Source: Kordiimonadales bacterium (lineage in GTDB: Bacteria; Pseudomonadota; Alphaproteobacteria; Sphingomonadales; Kordiimonadaceae). Taken from it: a DNA stretch of 39,515 bases. Location of the stretch: NCBI GenBank assembly GCA_015485385.1, contig WFTS01000016.1:1-39515 (forward strand). The letters are read 5' to 3'. The notes beneath the pieces are model-generated. The model searched no databases and had not been told where the DNA came from. It saw only the letters and a program-made list of their open reading frames with translations. Within the stretch, counting starts at the first letter, position 1. The number at the start of each line of letters is the position of its first letter. Position numbers and translations under genes: made by a program. Below, one piece after another: positions 7,671 through 15,424 of this stretch.

Positions 7671-8075
7671 ATGCAGCAATCCATTTTATACCCAATGGTA
7701 GCACAAGGGGCGCTGATATTCGGTGTCCTTTTGCTGCTGGCAAAGCGCCGTTTTAAGGCCATTTCCGAGCATAAATCTGATCTGAAATATTTTAGTTTAT
7801 TTCAAGGCAGCGGCGAGCCAGCCAGCGTGACAGTTGTTCAGCGTAATTTTTTAAATCAGTTTGAAATGCCGGTTTTATTCTTTGCTATATGCTTGATGGC
7901 GGCTGTATTCGGCAGGGCGGATGCTGTTATGATTTACGCGGCATGGTCCTATGTTGGGCTTAGGCTCCTGCATAGTTTGGTCCATATAGTGGGAAATAAT
8001 GTTAGAAACCGCTTTATGGTCTTTATGACAAGCAATCTTGTTTTGATGTTCATGTGGGTATGGATCGTTCTTTAA
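7671..8075 (+). CDS. MAPEG family membrane protein
   Basis: A 134-residue integral membrane protein with four predicted helices. The motifs NFLNQFEMPVLFFAICLMAA and YVGLRLLHSLVHIVGNNVRN match the MAPEG superfamily, whose members include microsomal glutathione S-transferases; many bacterial members have no known substrate. The ATG at 7671 is chosen because it follows the TPR stop by one base and has AAAGG (7657-7661) at suitable spacing. The last 26 bases overlap the 3' end of the HMG-CoA lyase family gene on the other strand. Family assignment is good; enzymatic activity is not established. Confidence 0.85.
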   Translation: MQQSILYPMVAQGALIFGVLLLLAKRRFKAISEHKSDLKYFSLFQGSGEPASVTVVQRNFLNQFEMPVLFFAICLMAAVFGRADAVMIYAAWSYVGLRLLHSLVHIVGNNVRNRFMVFMTSNLVLMFMWVWIVL

Positions 8076-8991
8076 GGGGGGCGTGCGGAAAGCCACCGGC
8101 TTGCGATACCATAGACGGAGCAGGGCGGCCGAGAATGCCCTCAATCCATTTTGCCAGCTCTAAGATCTGGTCAAAATCCACGTCTGTTTTTATGCCTGAC
8201 CGTGTGAGCATATAAAGCAAATCTTCTGTCCCTATGTTCCCGGTGGCGCGGGGTGCAAACGGGCATCCGCCCAATCCGGCAACGCTGCTGTCAAGCACGC
8301 GCACACCGCCATTATAGGCAGCCCATGCGTTCGCAATACCTGTGCCTCGTGTATTATGAAAGTGCGCGCGCAGGGGAATATGCGGGATGGTTTCTTTTAA
8401 GCGTGCGATCATGTCTTCAACTTGATTTGGAACCGCAACCCCAATGGTGTCGGCAACGGCAATCTCTCGCGGATCGCTTTCAGCAAGGCTTTTGGCCATA
8501 TCCAGCACGGTCTCAAGGGCGATTTCACCCTCAAAAGGGCATCCAAACGCAGTGGATATTGTCACCTGTGCTTTAAGTCCGTCCCGTTTGGCCAACGCCA
8601 TAATGGCTTTGCTTTCGGCCAGTGTTTCAGCCCGGGTTTGGCCTTGGTTCTTTGTGCCGAACGTATCAGAGGCCGTTGTCACGCAGCCAACTTCGTCAAC
8701 GCCGCGCTTGTTGCCGTCTTTGGTCGCCAGAGCCCGCATGTAACCGCGTTTGTTTAGAACCAGCCCGATATAGTCTATTTGACTGTTATCTGGTAGGTCG
8801 CTTACCACGGCCTCGGCATCTGCCATTTGTGGCACCAGTTTGGGATGAACAAAGCTGGCCACTTCGATGCGCTTTATCCCAGCTTCAACCGCACGGTTGA
8901 TCAATGTGACCTTCTGCTCGGTCGAAAAATTTACAGCTTCATTTTGAAGTCCGTCGCGCGCGCCAACTTCAACAATTTCAACTTTATCCAT
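8050..8991 (-). CDS. Hydroxymethylglutaryl-CoA lyase family protein
   Basis: A 313-residue TIM-barrel lyase of the HMGL-like family. HMG-CoA lyase splits HMG-CoA to acetoacetate and acetyl-CoA in leucine degradation. Visible catalytic residues are Arg12-Asp13 (VGARDGLQNE), His210 and His212 (AHFHNTRG) and Cys243 (GLGGCPFAP). The 33-residue spacing from the first His to Cys equals that of human HMG-CoA lyase (233 to 266). The metal motif reads HFHNTRGTG where classical enzymes read HFHDTYGQA, so it belongs to a divergent subgroup and the true substrate may differ. The start ATG has an AAAGGGATA ribosome site. The 3' end overlaps the convergent MAPEG gene by 26 bases. No other leucine catabolism gene is adjacent. 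Confidence 0.88.
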   Translation of the reverse strand: MDKVEIVEVGARDGLQNEAVNFSTEQKVTLINRAVEAGIKRIEVASFVHPKLVPQMADAEAVVSDLPDNSQIDYIGLVLNKRGYMRALATKDGNKRGVDEVGCVTTASDTFGTKNQGQTRAETLAESKAIMALAKRDGLKAQVTISTAFGCPFEGEIALETVLDMAKSLAESDPREIAVADTIGVAVPNQVEDMIARLKETIPHIPLRAHFHNTRGTGIANAWAAYNGGVRVLDSSVAGLGGCPFAPRATGNIGTEDLLYMLTRSGIKTDVDFDQILELAKWIEGILGRPAPSMVSQAGGFPHAPLKERSIPT

Positions 8992-9266
8992 TGTTATCCC
9001 TTTATGCCTTCAGGTTTGGTTTATCATGCCAGCAACAATAGGAACAAGGATTTCGCGACCGAGTCCTCGTTTTCACACATACAGCCGCTAAGAGTTTGAT
9101 TCAGAAGTGCCGGATAAAGCTATGAATATAAAGGATAAATTGATCTAAAGTTCGTGCCTTTGAAGCTGTCTTGTCTTTCTGCTATATTTTGCAAGACGAC
9201 CGAACGCTTCATGCCCATGTTTCAGTCCTGACAAAACCTTGAGTTCTGTCAGATCTTGTAGGTTTT
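8992..9266. other. Gene-free stretch between HMG-CoA lyase family gene and EF-G-like gene
   Basis: No credible coding sequence is seen on either strand; open frames here lack ribosome sites and coding character. The region must contain the promoters of the divergent lyase gene (minus) and EF-G-like gene (plus). It is followed at once by the 24-bp tandem repeats. No clear terminator or RNA family was recognised. Confidence 0.5.
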
Positions 9267-9342
9267 GACCCAACGAGCCTTTCAGGCTGTGACCCAACGA
9301 GCCTTTCAGGCTGTGACCCAAAAAGCCTTTCAGGCTTTGACC
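9267..9342 (+). repeat. Three 24-bp tandem repeats, each with a small hairpin, in the leader of the EF-G-like gene
   Basis: Units begin at 9267, 9291 and 9315; the first two are identical and the third differs at a few positions. A fourth partial unit starts with GACC at 9339. Each unit holds an inverted repeat: AGCCT-TTC-AGGCT at 9276-9288 and 9300-9312, extended to AAAGCCT-TTC-AGGCTTT at 9322-9338. The array ends 22 bases before the ATG at 9365, so in mRNA it would place three stacked hairpins just above the ribosome site. No T-run follows any hairpin, so these are not simple terminators. Confidence 0.85.
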
Positions 9343-9364
9343 AAGATTGAAAACGGAGCGAAAA

Positions 9365-11374
9365 ATGGCAAAAGGCACTCTTACCAGCCCGCGGGTGGTG
9401 GCACTCGTGGGCCCATATTCCAGCGGTAAAACAACGCTGCTTGAAAATATCTTGTTTCATACAAAAACAACCCGCCGACGTGCCAACGCCGAGCGGGTTT
9501 TTGGTGACGATAGTATTGAGGCTAAAACGCTTGGCATGGGCGTTGATTTGAATGTGGCCTCTGCCGACTATCTGGGGGACCGTTATATTTTTCTTGATTG
9601 TCCTGGTTCGGTAGAATTTTCGCAGGAAACGCGCGCCGCCGTACAGGGGGCAGATATGGCCGTGGTGGTGGTAGAGCCAGAACCGAAAAAAATACAAGCC
9701 CTGAGCCCCTTGCTGCGCGATTTGGAGGCCGCAGGCATCCCCCATATGCTTTTCATCAATAAAATTGACCGGTCTGAGGTGCATATCCGTGATTTGGCTG
9801 AGGCCCTTGACAGAGTCAGCGCTTTGCCCACAGTGCTGCGACATGTGCCGCTGCGAGAAGCTGGGCATATCACCGGCTTTGTGGATTTAGCTGCTAAGCG
9901 TGCGTATCACTATGAGGTCGGAGGCCAAAGCACCCTCGTTGATATGCCAGAAAGCTTGACCGAGCAAGTAAGCGATGACCGCTTTCAGATGATGGAACGC
10001 CTTGCGGATTTCCATGATGAGCTGATGGAAGAGTTGTTGGAAGATGTTGACCCATCGTCCAGCGAGATATTTCAAGATTTGGCTGATGATATGAAATCAG
10101 GCCGCATTATGCCGGTGATGATGGGCTGCGCGATCCAGTCCTTTGGTTTGCACCGATTATTAAAGGCCTTGCGTCACGAAATGCCTGAAACTCAGCGCGC
10201 GTGCGAGCGGCTCAATCCATCTGCTTCGGATGAGACCAGCATTTATGTCCTTAAAACTCGCCATTTACCCCATATGGGAAAGATATCTATCGGGCGCATT
10301 ATCGCAGGCCAAATATCGGATGGTTCAGACATTGCAGGTACGAAAATATCTGGCCTGTTTGAGATAAAAGGCACAGGCCTACAGAAAGCGACAAGGGCAA
10401 ATGTGGGGGATATTGTTGCTATACCGCGCCTTGAAGGCGTGCCAACAGGGGCCATCTTGGGCGGAATTGAGGCGCCGTGTGTTTCTTGTTGCCAGCCCGT
10501 CTATGCAATGGCGGTTGAAATTCATGACCGACGCGATGAAGCTAAATTGTCCGAGGCGCTCCAAAAATTAATGGAAGAAGACCCAAGCTATAGTTTGGTG
10601 CACTGTGCGGATACTGGCCAGTTTCAACTATGGGGGCAGGGTGAAATCCATATGCGCGCTGCAAAAATTCGCTTGAGCGACAAATACGGAGTGAAAGTTG
10701 ATTTTCATGAAACCCGTGTTCCCTATAAAGAAACCATTCGCCGCGGCAAAACCCAGCATACCCGGTACAAAAAACAGTCTGGTGGGCACGGTCAGTTTGG
10801 CGATGTGGTGATTGATGTGCAGCCGTTACCAAATGGTTCGGGCTTTGAGTTCACAGACAAAGTCACCGGGGGCGCGATCCCTAAACAATATATTGGCAGT
10901 GTTGAAGCGGGTGTAAAAGATTATCTGCGTGCGGGGCCGTTTGGGTTTCCCGTTGTTGATGTGGCCGTGACACTTCAAGACGGCAAACACCATGCAGTGG
11001 ACAGCAGTGACATGGCCTTTAAAACCGCTGGGCGCAAAGCGATGGCTGAGGCTTTGCCCGATTGCGAGCCGGTACTTTTAGAACCTATTGAACAGATACA
11101 TGTTATGGCCCCGTCTAGTTATATCGCGAAAGTGAACAGTATTATTTCATCAAGGCGCGGTCAGATACTAGGCTATGATGCGCGAGAAGGCTGGCCCGGC
11201 TGGGATCAGGTAGATGCTCAAATGCCAGCGTCTGAAATGCGTGACTTGATCATTGAATTACGTTCAGCCACGCAAGGAACAGGCACATTTTCACACGAAT
11301 TTGACCATTTAACTGAAATTGATGGACGATTAAAAAACCAAATCATAAATGGCCAGACAGAGGCTCATCAGTGA
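9365..11374 (+). CDS. EF-G-like translational GTPase paralogue with non-canonical G motifs
   Basis: A 669-residue protein with the EF-G domain order: G domain (1-~260), domain II (~290-370), domain III, domain IV with the QSGGHGQFGDVVI signature, and domain V. The P-loop GPYSSGKT (16-23) and NKID (132-135) are intact. The G3 motif reads DCPGS (78-82) instead of DTPGH, so the catalytic His is Ser. Where EF-G has the switch I RGITI motif this protein has LGMGVDL, without the Mg-binding Thr. It is therefore not the main EF-G (normally next to rpsG and tuf) but a paralogue of unknown role, perhaps a ribosome-bound regulatory GTPase. The ATG at 9365 has GGAG six bases upstream. It lies alone behind the hairpin repeats. 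Confidence 0.9.
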   Translation: MAKGTLTSPRVVALVGPYSSGKTTLLENILFHTKTTRRRANAERVFGDDSIEAKTLGMGVDLNVASADYLGDRYIFLDCPGSVEFSQETRAAVQGADMAVVVVEPEPKKIQALSPLLRDLEAAGIPHMLFINKIDRSEVHIRDLAEALDRVSALPTVLRHVPLREAGHITGFVDLAAKRAYHYEVGGQSTLVDMPESLTEQVSDDRFQMMERLADFHDELMEELLEDVDPSSSEIFQDLADDMKSGRIMPVMMGCAIQSFGLHRLLKALRHEMPETQRACERLNPSASDETSIYVLKTRHLPHMGKISIGRIIAGQISDGSDIAGTKISGLFEIKGTGLQKATRANVGDIVAIPRLEGVPTGAILGGIEAPCVSCCQPVYAMAVEIHDRRDEAKLSEALQKLMEEDPSYSLVHCADTGQFQLWGQGEIHMRAAKIRLSDKYGVKVDFHETRVPYKETIRRGKTQHTRYKKQSGGHGQFGDVVIDVQPLPNGSGFEFTDKVTGGAIPKQYIGSVEAGVKDYLRAGPFGFPVVDVAVTLQDGKHHAVDSSDMAFKTAGRKAMAEALPDCEPVLLEPIEQIHVMAPSSYIAKVNSIISSRRGQILGYDAREGWPGWDQVDAQMPASEMRDLIIELRSATQGTGTFSHEFDHLTEIDGRLKNQIINGQTEAHQ

Positions 11375-11499
11375 TGGTTTTAGGGTTCTGATCGGATAAT
11401 TCGCATCAGTGAAAAATAATTTTGTAAGCTTTTTAAACTGCTCTCAGACTGTATAGTCAGCGAGGCTAAAAATAGTCCGCACATTTGGGGAGCGAAAAA

Positions 11500-12987
11500 G
11501 TGAAGATATTTACCCGAGTAACGACAGCAAGTTTTGTGGCACTGGCAGTGGCTTTAACTGTCAGTGCGCAAGGCGTATCTGAGAAAATAACAAACAAGAA
11601 TGCCAGCCTGAAGGCGTCGCCAAAACTGGTTTTATCACCCTGCTTTATTGGTGGCATCAAAGGCTCTGTTAAGTGTGGCTCCATTGACGTGCCGCTTGAT
11701 TATGAAAAGCCGGACGGGACTGCAATCCCGGTCCATGTGGTGGTTTTGCCTGCCACATCTGCTAATCCCGCAAAAGACCCTTTGCTGATTTTTGCGGGCG
11801 GTCCGGGCCAAGCGGCAGGCGATTATGGCCCGTTTGTGAGATTGGCCTTTTTCGAGGTCCATAAAGACCGTGATATCCTGTTAATCGACCAGCGCGGCAC
11901 TGGCAAATCCTACGGCCTTAACTGCCCTTCTGAAGGGCTTGAAGACGTTACGACCAAACCCAAGGTTTTTGCTGAAAAGTGCCGAGCCAAATTTGATATT
12001 GATGTGCGCTATTTCACGCTGGAAAATATTATGCGCGATACAGATACAGTGCGCGCGCAGTTGGGCTATGAAACCGTAAATGTATGGGGTGGGTCATACG
12101 GCACGAAATCAGCCTCGCTGTATCTAAAACGCTACCCTGAGAGGGTGCGCAGTATCATTGTTGATGGTGTCTTGCCGCCGGATAGCTCGCTGTTTCTATC
12201 AGCTCCCGCCAGTGCCGAGCGTGCGCTTGGCAAATTAGTGGATGATTGTAAGGCGCAGCCGTCTTGCAATGTGGCTTTCCCGAATTTCAAAGCGCAAGTG
12301 AATGATTTAATAGCGCGCGCCGCAGACGGCGAACTTGCTTTTAAAGGTATTGACCCGGTGTCGAATGAATATGTTGAATTTGATCTTGAACGGGAAATGA
12401 TCGTTGAAAGCATACGCTCGGTTATGTACGGCGCACAGGGCACCACAATATTGCCCTATGCCGTGAATGAGGCGCACAAAGGCAATTTGGCGCCTTTGCT
12501 GGCGCCGCTTTTAAGCTCGGCGGCTACACCCAGCTCAATGTATCTTGGATCAACCTTTTCGCTTTTATGCGGTGAAGATGTTGCCAGCATTGATGCAGAA
12601 GCGGCCAAGCGTGCAGGGGAAGGTAGTTTTGCCCAAGACAGCTATTATACAATATGGAGCAATTACTGTGAGGGCTGGGATTATTTCCGCCCCAAGGCCG
12701 CCGATTTTTTTGCCCCTGCAACAGGGGATGTGCCTGCACTTATACTCTCTGGCGACCTGGACCCGGTCACTCCGCCGCCGCTGGGCGAACACTGGCTGAA
12801 AGGCTTTCCAAATGGCCGCCATATTATAGTGGCTGGCACCGGGCATAATACCAGCCAATCAGGGTGTATGCCCCAGTTGATTGACGAGTTTATAGATACA
12901 CTTGATGCAGCTTCTTTAGACACCAGTTGCCTAGATTATCTTAAACGTTTGCCACTTGTTGTTGGTCCCAACGGTAATGTGGAATAG
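11500..12987 (+). CDS. Exported alpha/beta hydrolase with TAP-like C-terminal domain (peptidase S33 family)
   Basis: A 495-residue protein with an N-terminal signal peptide (hydrophobic ASFVALAVALTVSA, residues ~10-23). The hydrolase core shows the oxyanion-hole region FAGGPGQAAG, DQRGTGKS, nucleophile Ser199 in WGGSYGTKS, and late acid and base in LSGDLDPVTPP and GTGHNT. The late part matches the TAP-like C-terminal domain of tripeptidyl or proline aminopeptidases. Likely role: release of N-terminal residues from peptides in the periplasm. Several Cys could form disulfides. Start GTG at 11500 is preceded by GGGGAG at 7-base spacing; TTG at 11485 is less likely. It begins a five-gene operon, nine bases before the ABC ATPase. 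Confidence 0.9.
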   Translation: MKIFTRVTTASFVALAVALTVSAQGVSEKITNKNASLKASPKLVLSPCFIGGIKGSVKCGSIDVPLDYEKPDGTAIPVHVVVLPATSANPAKDPLLIFAGGPGQAAGDYGPFVRLAFFEVHKDRDILLIDQRGTGKSYGLNCPSEGLEDVTTKPKVFAEKCRAKFDIDVRYFTLENIMRDTDTVRAQLGYETVNVWGGSYGTKSASLYLKRYPERVRSIIVDGVLPPDSSLFLSAPASAERALGKLVDDCKAQPSCNVAFPNFKAQVNDLIARAADGELAFKGIDPVSNEYVEFDLEREMIVESIRSVMYGAQGTTILPYAVNEAHKGNLAPLLAPLLSSAATPSSMYLGSTFSLLCGEDVASIDAEAAKRAGEGSFAQDSYYTIWSNYCEGWDYFRPKAADFFAPATGDVPALILSGDLDPVTPPPLGEHWLKGFPNGRHIIVAGTGHNTSQSGCMPQLIDEFIDTLDAASLDTSCLDYLKRLPLVVGPNGNVE

Positions 12988-12996
12988 GGGGAATTC

Positions 12997-13740
12997 ATGA
13001 TTATAGTTAAAGACTTAGCAAAGTCATACGGCGATGTTGTAGCGGTGAAAAGCGTTAGCTTTCATGCGGATGACGCGCAGATTACCACGCTTTTGGGAGC
13101 AAACGGATCGGGGAAAACCACTACCTTGAGGGCTATCTCCGGCTTGTTGAAAACGGACGCGGGTTCGGTTGAAGTTGACGGGATTTTGGTGGCCGATGAC
13201 GCGAAAAAAGTGCAAGAGCAACTTGGTGTTTTCCCGGACAGTTTTGGGCTTTATACCCGGTTAACGACACGCGAACATTTAGCGTATTTTGCCGAACTGC
13301 ACGGTGTGACAGGGCGTGCGCTTGAAAGGGCGATCGCGGAGGTATCTGAGACGCTTAACCTCGCGGATATCCTTGACCGTAGAACCGAAGGATTCTCTCA
13401 AGGCCAGCGCATGAAAGTGGCGCTCGCACGGGCTATTTTGCACAAACCGCGGAACATTGTGCTGGATGAACCTACGCGCGGGCTGGATGTGATGAATATC
13501 CGCTTGCTGCGTACCATCTTGCTGGACCTGAAAGCAGCGGGGCACTGTGTGTTGCTTTCCAGCCATGTGATGGCGGAAGTTTCTGCGCTGTCGGACCATG
13601 TGGTGATTATGGCTGAGGGCATTGTCTGTGCGGAAGGCTCGCCCGCTGAACTGGTTGAGAAAACCAATCAGCCCAATCTGGAAGAAGCCTTTGTTGCCCT
13701 AACCGGGGTCAGCGAAAAATTGGGGAGGACAGCCGCATGA
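12997..13740 (+). CDS. ABC transporter ATP-binding protein (NatA-like)
   Basis: A 247-residue ABC ATPase. Walker A is GANGSGKTT (34-42), the signature is EGFSQGQRMKVALARA (FSQGQ in place of LSGGQ), Walker B is NIVLDEPTRGLD and the H-loop is LLSSHVMAE. The ATPase energises the ABC-2 permease encoded next, with which it overlaps by ATGA. The pair resembles NatAB sodium exporters and related ABC-2 exporters; the substrate cannot be read from the sequence. Linked to an upstream exported peptidase and a downstream ECF sigma pair, the transporter may export a peptide, lipid or toxic compound (inference). Confidence 0.92.
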   Translation: MIIVKDLAKSYGDVVAVKSVSFHADDAQITTLLGANGSGKTTTLRAISGLLKTDAGSVEVDGILVADDAKKVQEQLGVFPDSFGLYTRLTTREHLAYFAELHGVTGRALERAIAEVSETLNLADILDRRTEGFSQGQRMKVALARAILHKPRNIVLDEPTRGLDVMNIRLLRTILLDLKAAGHCVLLSSHVMAEVSALSDHVVIMAEGIVCAEGSPAELVEKTNQPNLEEAFVALTGVSEKLGRTAA

Positions 13741-14906
13741 CCCGTCACGCTTTTATCGTTTACAAAAAAGAACTGAAAGACATGCTGCGTGATCGCCGTA
13801 TGTTGATCGCGGCCTTTTCTTTCGCGCTATTGGGGCCGGTTTTTATGGGGTTTATTTTTATGCTCACCAGCGACAGCGATGCCGAGGCGCAAAATGCCCG
13901 ACTAGCAATTGCCAATATGGATCAAGCCCCCGGACTTGTGGCTTTTCTGGAACAACAGGAGATTGACGTCACAGCTTTTAAAAGCTCTGGAGTGCCCGAA
14001 AAGTTGCCTGAAGATACAGACGCCATTTTGATATTGCCCGACACTTACGCTGAAATGCTTGCCGCTGGTCGGGTCATCATTGGGGAAATTTATGTGGACG
14101 AAAGCAGTAAAGCCAAATTGAATAAGGGCCGAGAAATTAAATCTGCCGTTGATGAATACGCTGGTTATGTTGCAGGTATGCGCCTGACAATACGCGGAGT
14201 TCCAAGCGCCATTGTAAACCCGCTGGTTGTTCGTAAATTTGATCTTTCAAAAGAATCTTTCATCGAGCAAACCATGACAGGATCATTTTTAATGCTGCTG
14301 ATTATGGCGCCGTTCATTGGGGGGCTTTCTGTGGCAGTGGATACGCTGGCGGGCGAGCGTGAACGCCACAGTATGCAGCCTTTGCTAGCGCAGCCGGTAA
14401 CCCCCAAAGATGTAATCCTTGGCAAATTGATGATGGTTTCAAGCTTTAGTATTGCGGGAACCTTGTTGGCAATGACGACTTTTTTGTTCGCCATTTCTCT
14501 TGTGCCGGCGGGCACCTTGCCGCTGGCGCTGCATCTTAATGCGGTAACAGTGCCCTTGATTGTCGTGCAATTGGTGCCGTTCGCCATCTTGATCGCAGCA
14601 ACCCAGCTGTTTATTAGCATCCAAGTGAAAAGCTTTAAAGAAGGGCAAAGCTATATCTCAATGTTTATGATGTTGCCGATGTTTGTTGCCTATTTGAAAA
14701 TATTTGGCAGCTCAAAGCTACCGGAAGGGGCTTTTTTCATGCCGATCCTGTCAGAGATGGAAAGCTTGAGCAGCCTGATTTTCAGCGGAGAGATAGATTT
14801 TGCCCATATGGGGACGTCGCTTTTAGTGGCGGTAATCGGTACGGCTGTGTTGGCTAGATTTACCGCTAAAAAGCTTGAAAGCGAGGTTATGCTTGATGCA
14901 GCCTAA
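13737..14906 (+). CDS. ABC-2 type permease (NatB-like)
   Basis: A 389-residue inner-membrane permease of the ABC-2 class. One helix lies near the N-terminus (about 20-42: LIAAFSFALLGPVFMGFIFM), then a large extracytoplasmic domain (about 45-175), then five further helices (from FLMLLIMAPFIGGLSVAVDT to the C-terminus). The motif DTLAGERERHSMQPLLAQPV is typical of NatB/CcmB/ABC-2 permeases and forms the coupling segment. Co-translation with the ATPase is indicated by the ATGA overlap. The substrate is unknown; a Na+ exporter is one option from family similarity. Confidence 0.9.
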   Translation: MTRHAFIVYKKELKDMLRDRRMLIAAFSFALLGPVFMGFIFMLTSDSDAEAQNARLAIANMDQAPGLVAFLEQQEIDVTAFKSSGVPEKLPEDTDAILILPDTYAEMLAAGRVIIGEIYVDESSKAKLNKGREIKSAVDEYAGYVAGMRLTIRGVPSAIVNPLVVRKFDLSKESFIEQTMTGSFLMLLIMAPFIGGLSVAVDTLAGERERHSMQPLLAQPVTPKDVILGKLMMVSSFSIAGTLLAMTTFLFAISLVPAGTLPLALHLNAVTVPLIVVQLVPFAILIAATQLFISIQVKSFKEGQSYISMFMMLPMFVAYLKIFGSSKLPEGAFFMPILSEMESLSSLIFSGEIDFAHMGTSLLVAVIGTAVLARFTAKKLESEVMLDAA

Positions 14907-14932
14907 AGGCTGACAGGCAGGGTATTTGATCC

Positions 14933-15424
14933 GTGGATTTCAAAGCCATACTACAAGAACACAGCGCCATGCTGGGCCGGATTGTGTCCTCATATGAGGC
15001 CGATCCGGCGTTGCAGCAGGAAGTGATGCAGGATGTTTCGTTGGCTCTTTGGCAAGCTTTGCCAAAATTCAAGGGTAGCGGCAGCCTGAAGGGCTATGTG
15101 GCAAAGGTGGCGCAGAACCGGTGTATCACCCATGTAAGCAAAGCGGTACGCCAACCGCGCAAATCGGCCTTGGACGAAAATTTGGTGGCAGAGGGCGACA
15201 GCCCTGAGGAGTTGGTACAACGCGAACAAACTCGTGCGCAGCTGCTGGTAGCCGTGCGGGCTTTACCGCTGACGCTGCGCCAAGTCACCACGCTGGCGTT
15301 GGAAGGTTTCTCGCACAAGGAAATCGGCGAGGCGCTGGGCATAAGCGAAAATAACGCCATGGTGCGTTTTAGCCGCGCCAAGGCACTGTTGAAAACATCT
15401 CTACAAGGACAAGTCGATGGTTGA
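14933..15424 (+). CDS. ECF-family RNA polymerase sigma factor
   Basis: A 163-residue sigma-70 family protein with only regions 2 and 4. Region 2 includes ALQQEVMQDVSLALWQALPK and LKGYVAKVAQNRCITHVSK (core binding and -10 recognition). Region 4 includes LPLTLRQVTTLALEGFSHKE followed by the helix-turn-helix EIGEALGISENNAMVRFSRA. No extra sensory domain is present. The start is GTG at 14933, 26 bases after the permease, with only a weak ribosome site. The stop overlaps the start of the following membrane protein by eight bases, the usual layout for a sigma/anti-sigma pair. It probably drives its own operon; the promoter motif is unknown. Confidence 0.93.
   Translation: MDFKAILQEHSAMLGRIVSSYEADPALQQEVMQDVSLALWQALPKFKGSGSLKGYVAKVAQNRCITHVSKAVRQPRKSALDENLVAEGDSPEELVQREQTRAQLLVAVRALPLTLRQVTTLALEGFSHKEIGEALGISENNAMVRFSRAKALLKTSLQGQVDG

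Noticed and set aside
8253..9099. Several plus-strand frames over the HMG-CoA lyase family gene
   Set aside because: All are shadows of the minus-strand gene, with Cys/Arg-rich composition and no ribosome sites.
9267..9342. 24-bp repeats as a CRISPR array
   Set aside because: The units are directly adjacent without spacers, only three copies exist and no cas gene is present.
9209..9868. Minus-strand frame with repeated SQPERLVG peptides over the EF-G-like gene
   Set aside because: The peptide repeat is just the 24-bp DNA repeat read backwards, and most of the frame is antisense to the GTPase gene.
11388..11425. CTGAT...ATCAG hairpin after the EF-G-like gene as terminator
   Set aside because: Short stem, 12-base loop and no uninterrupted T-run.
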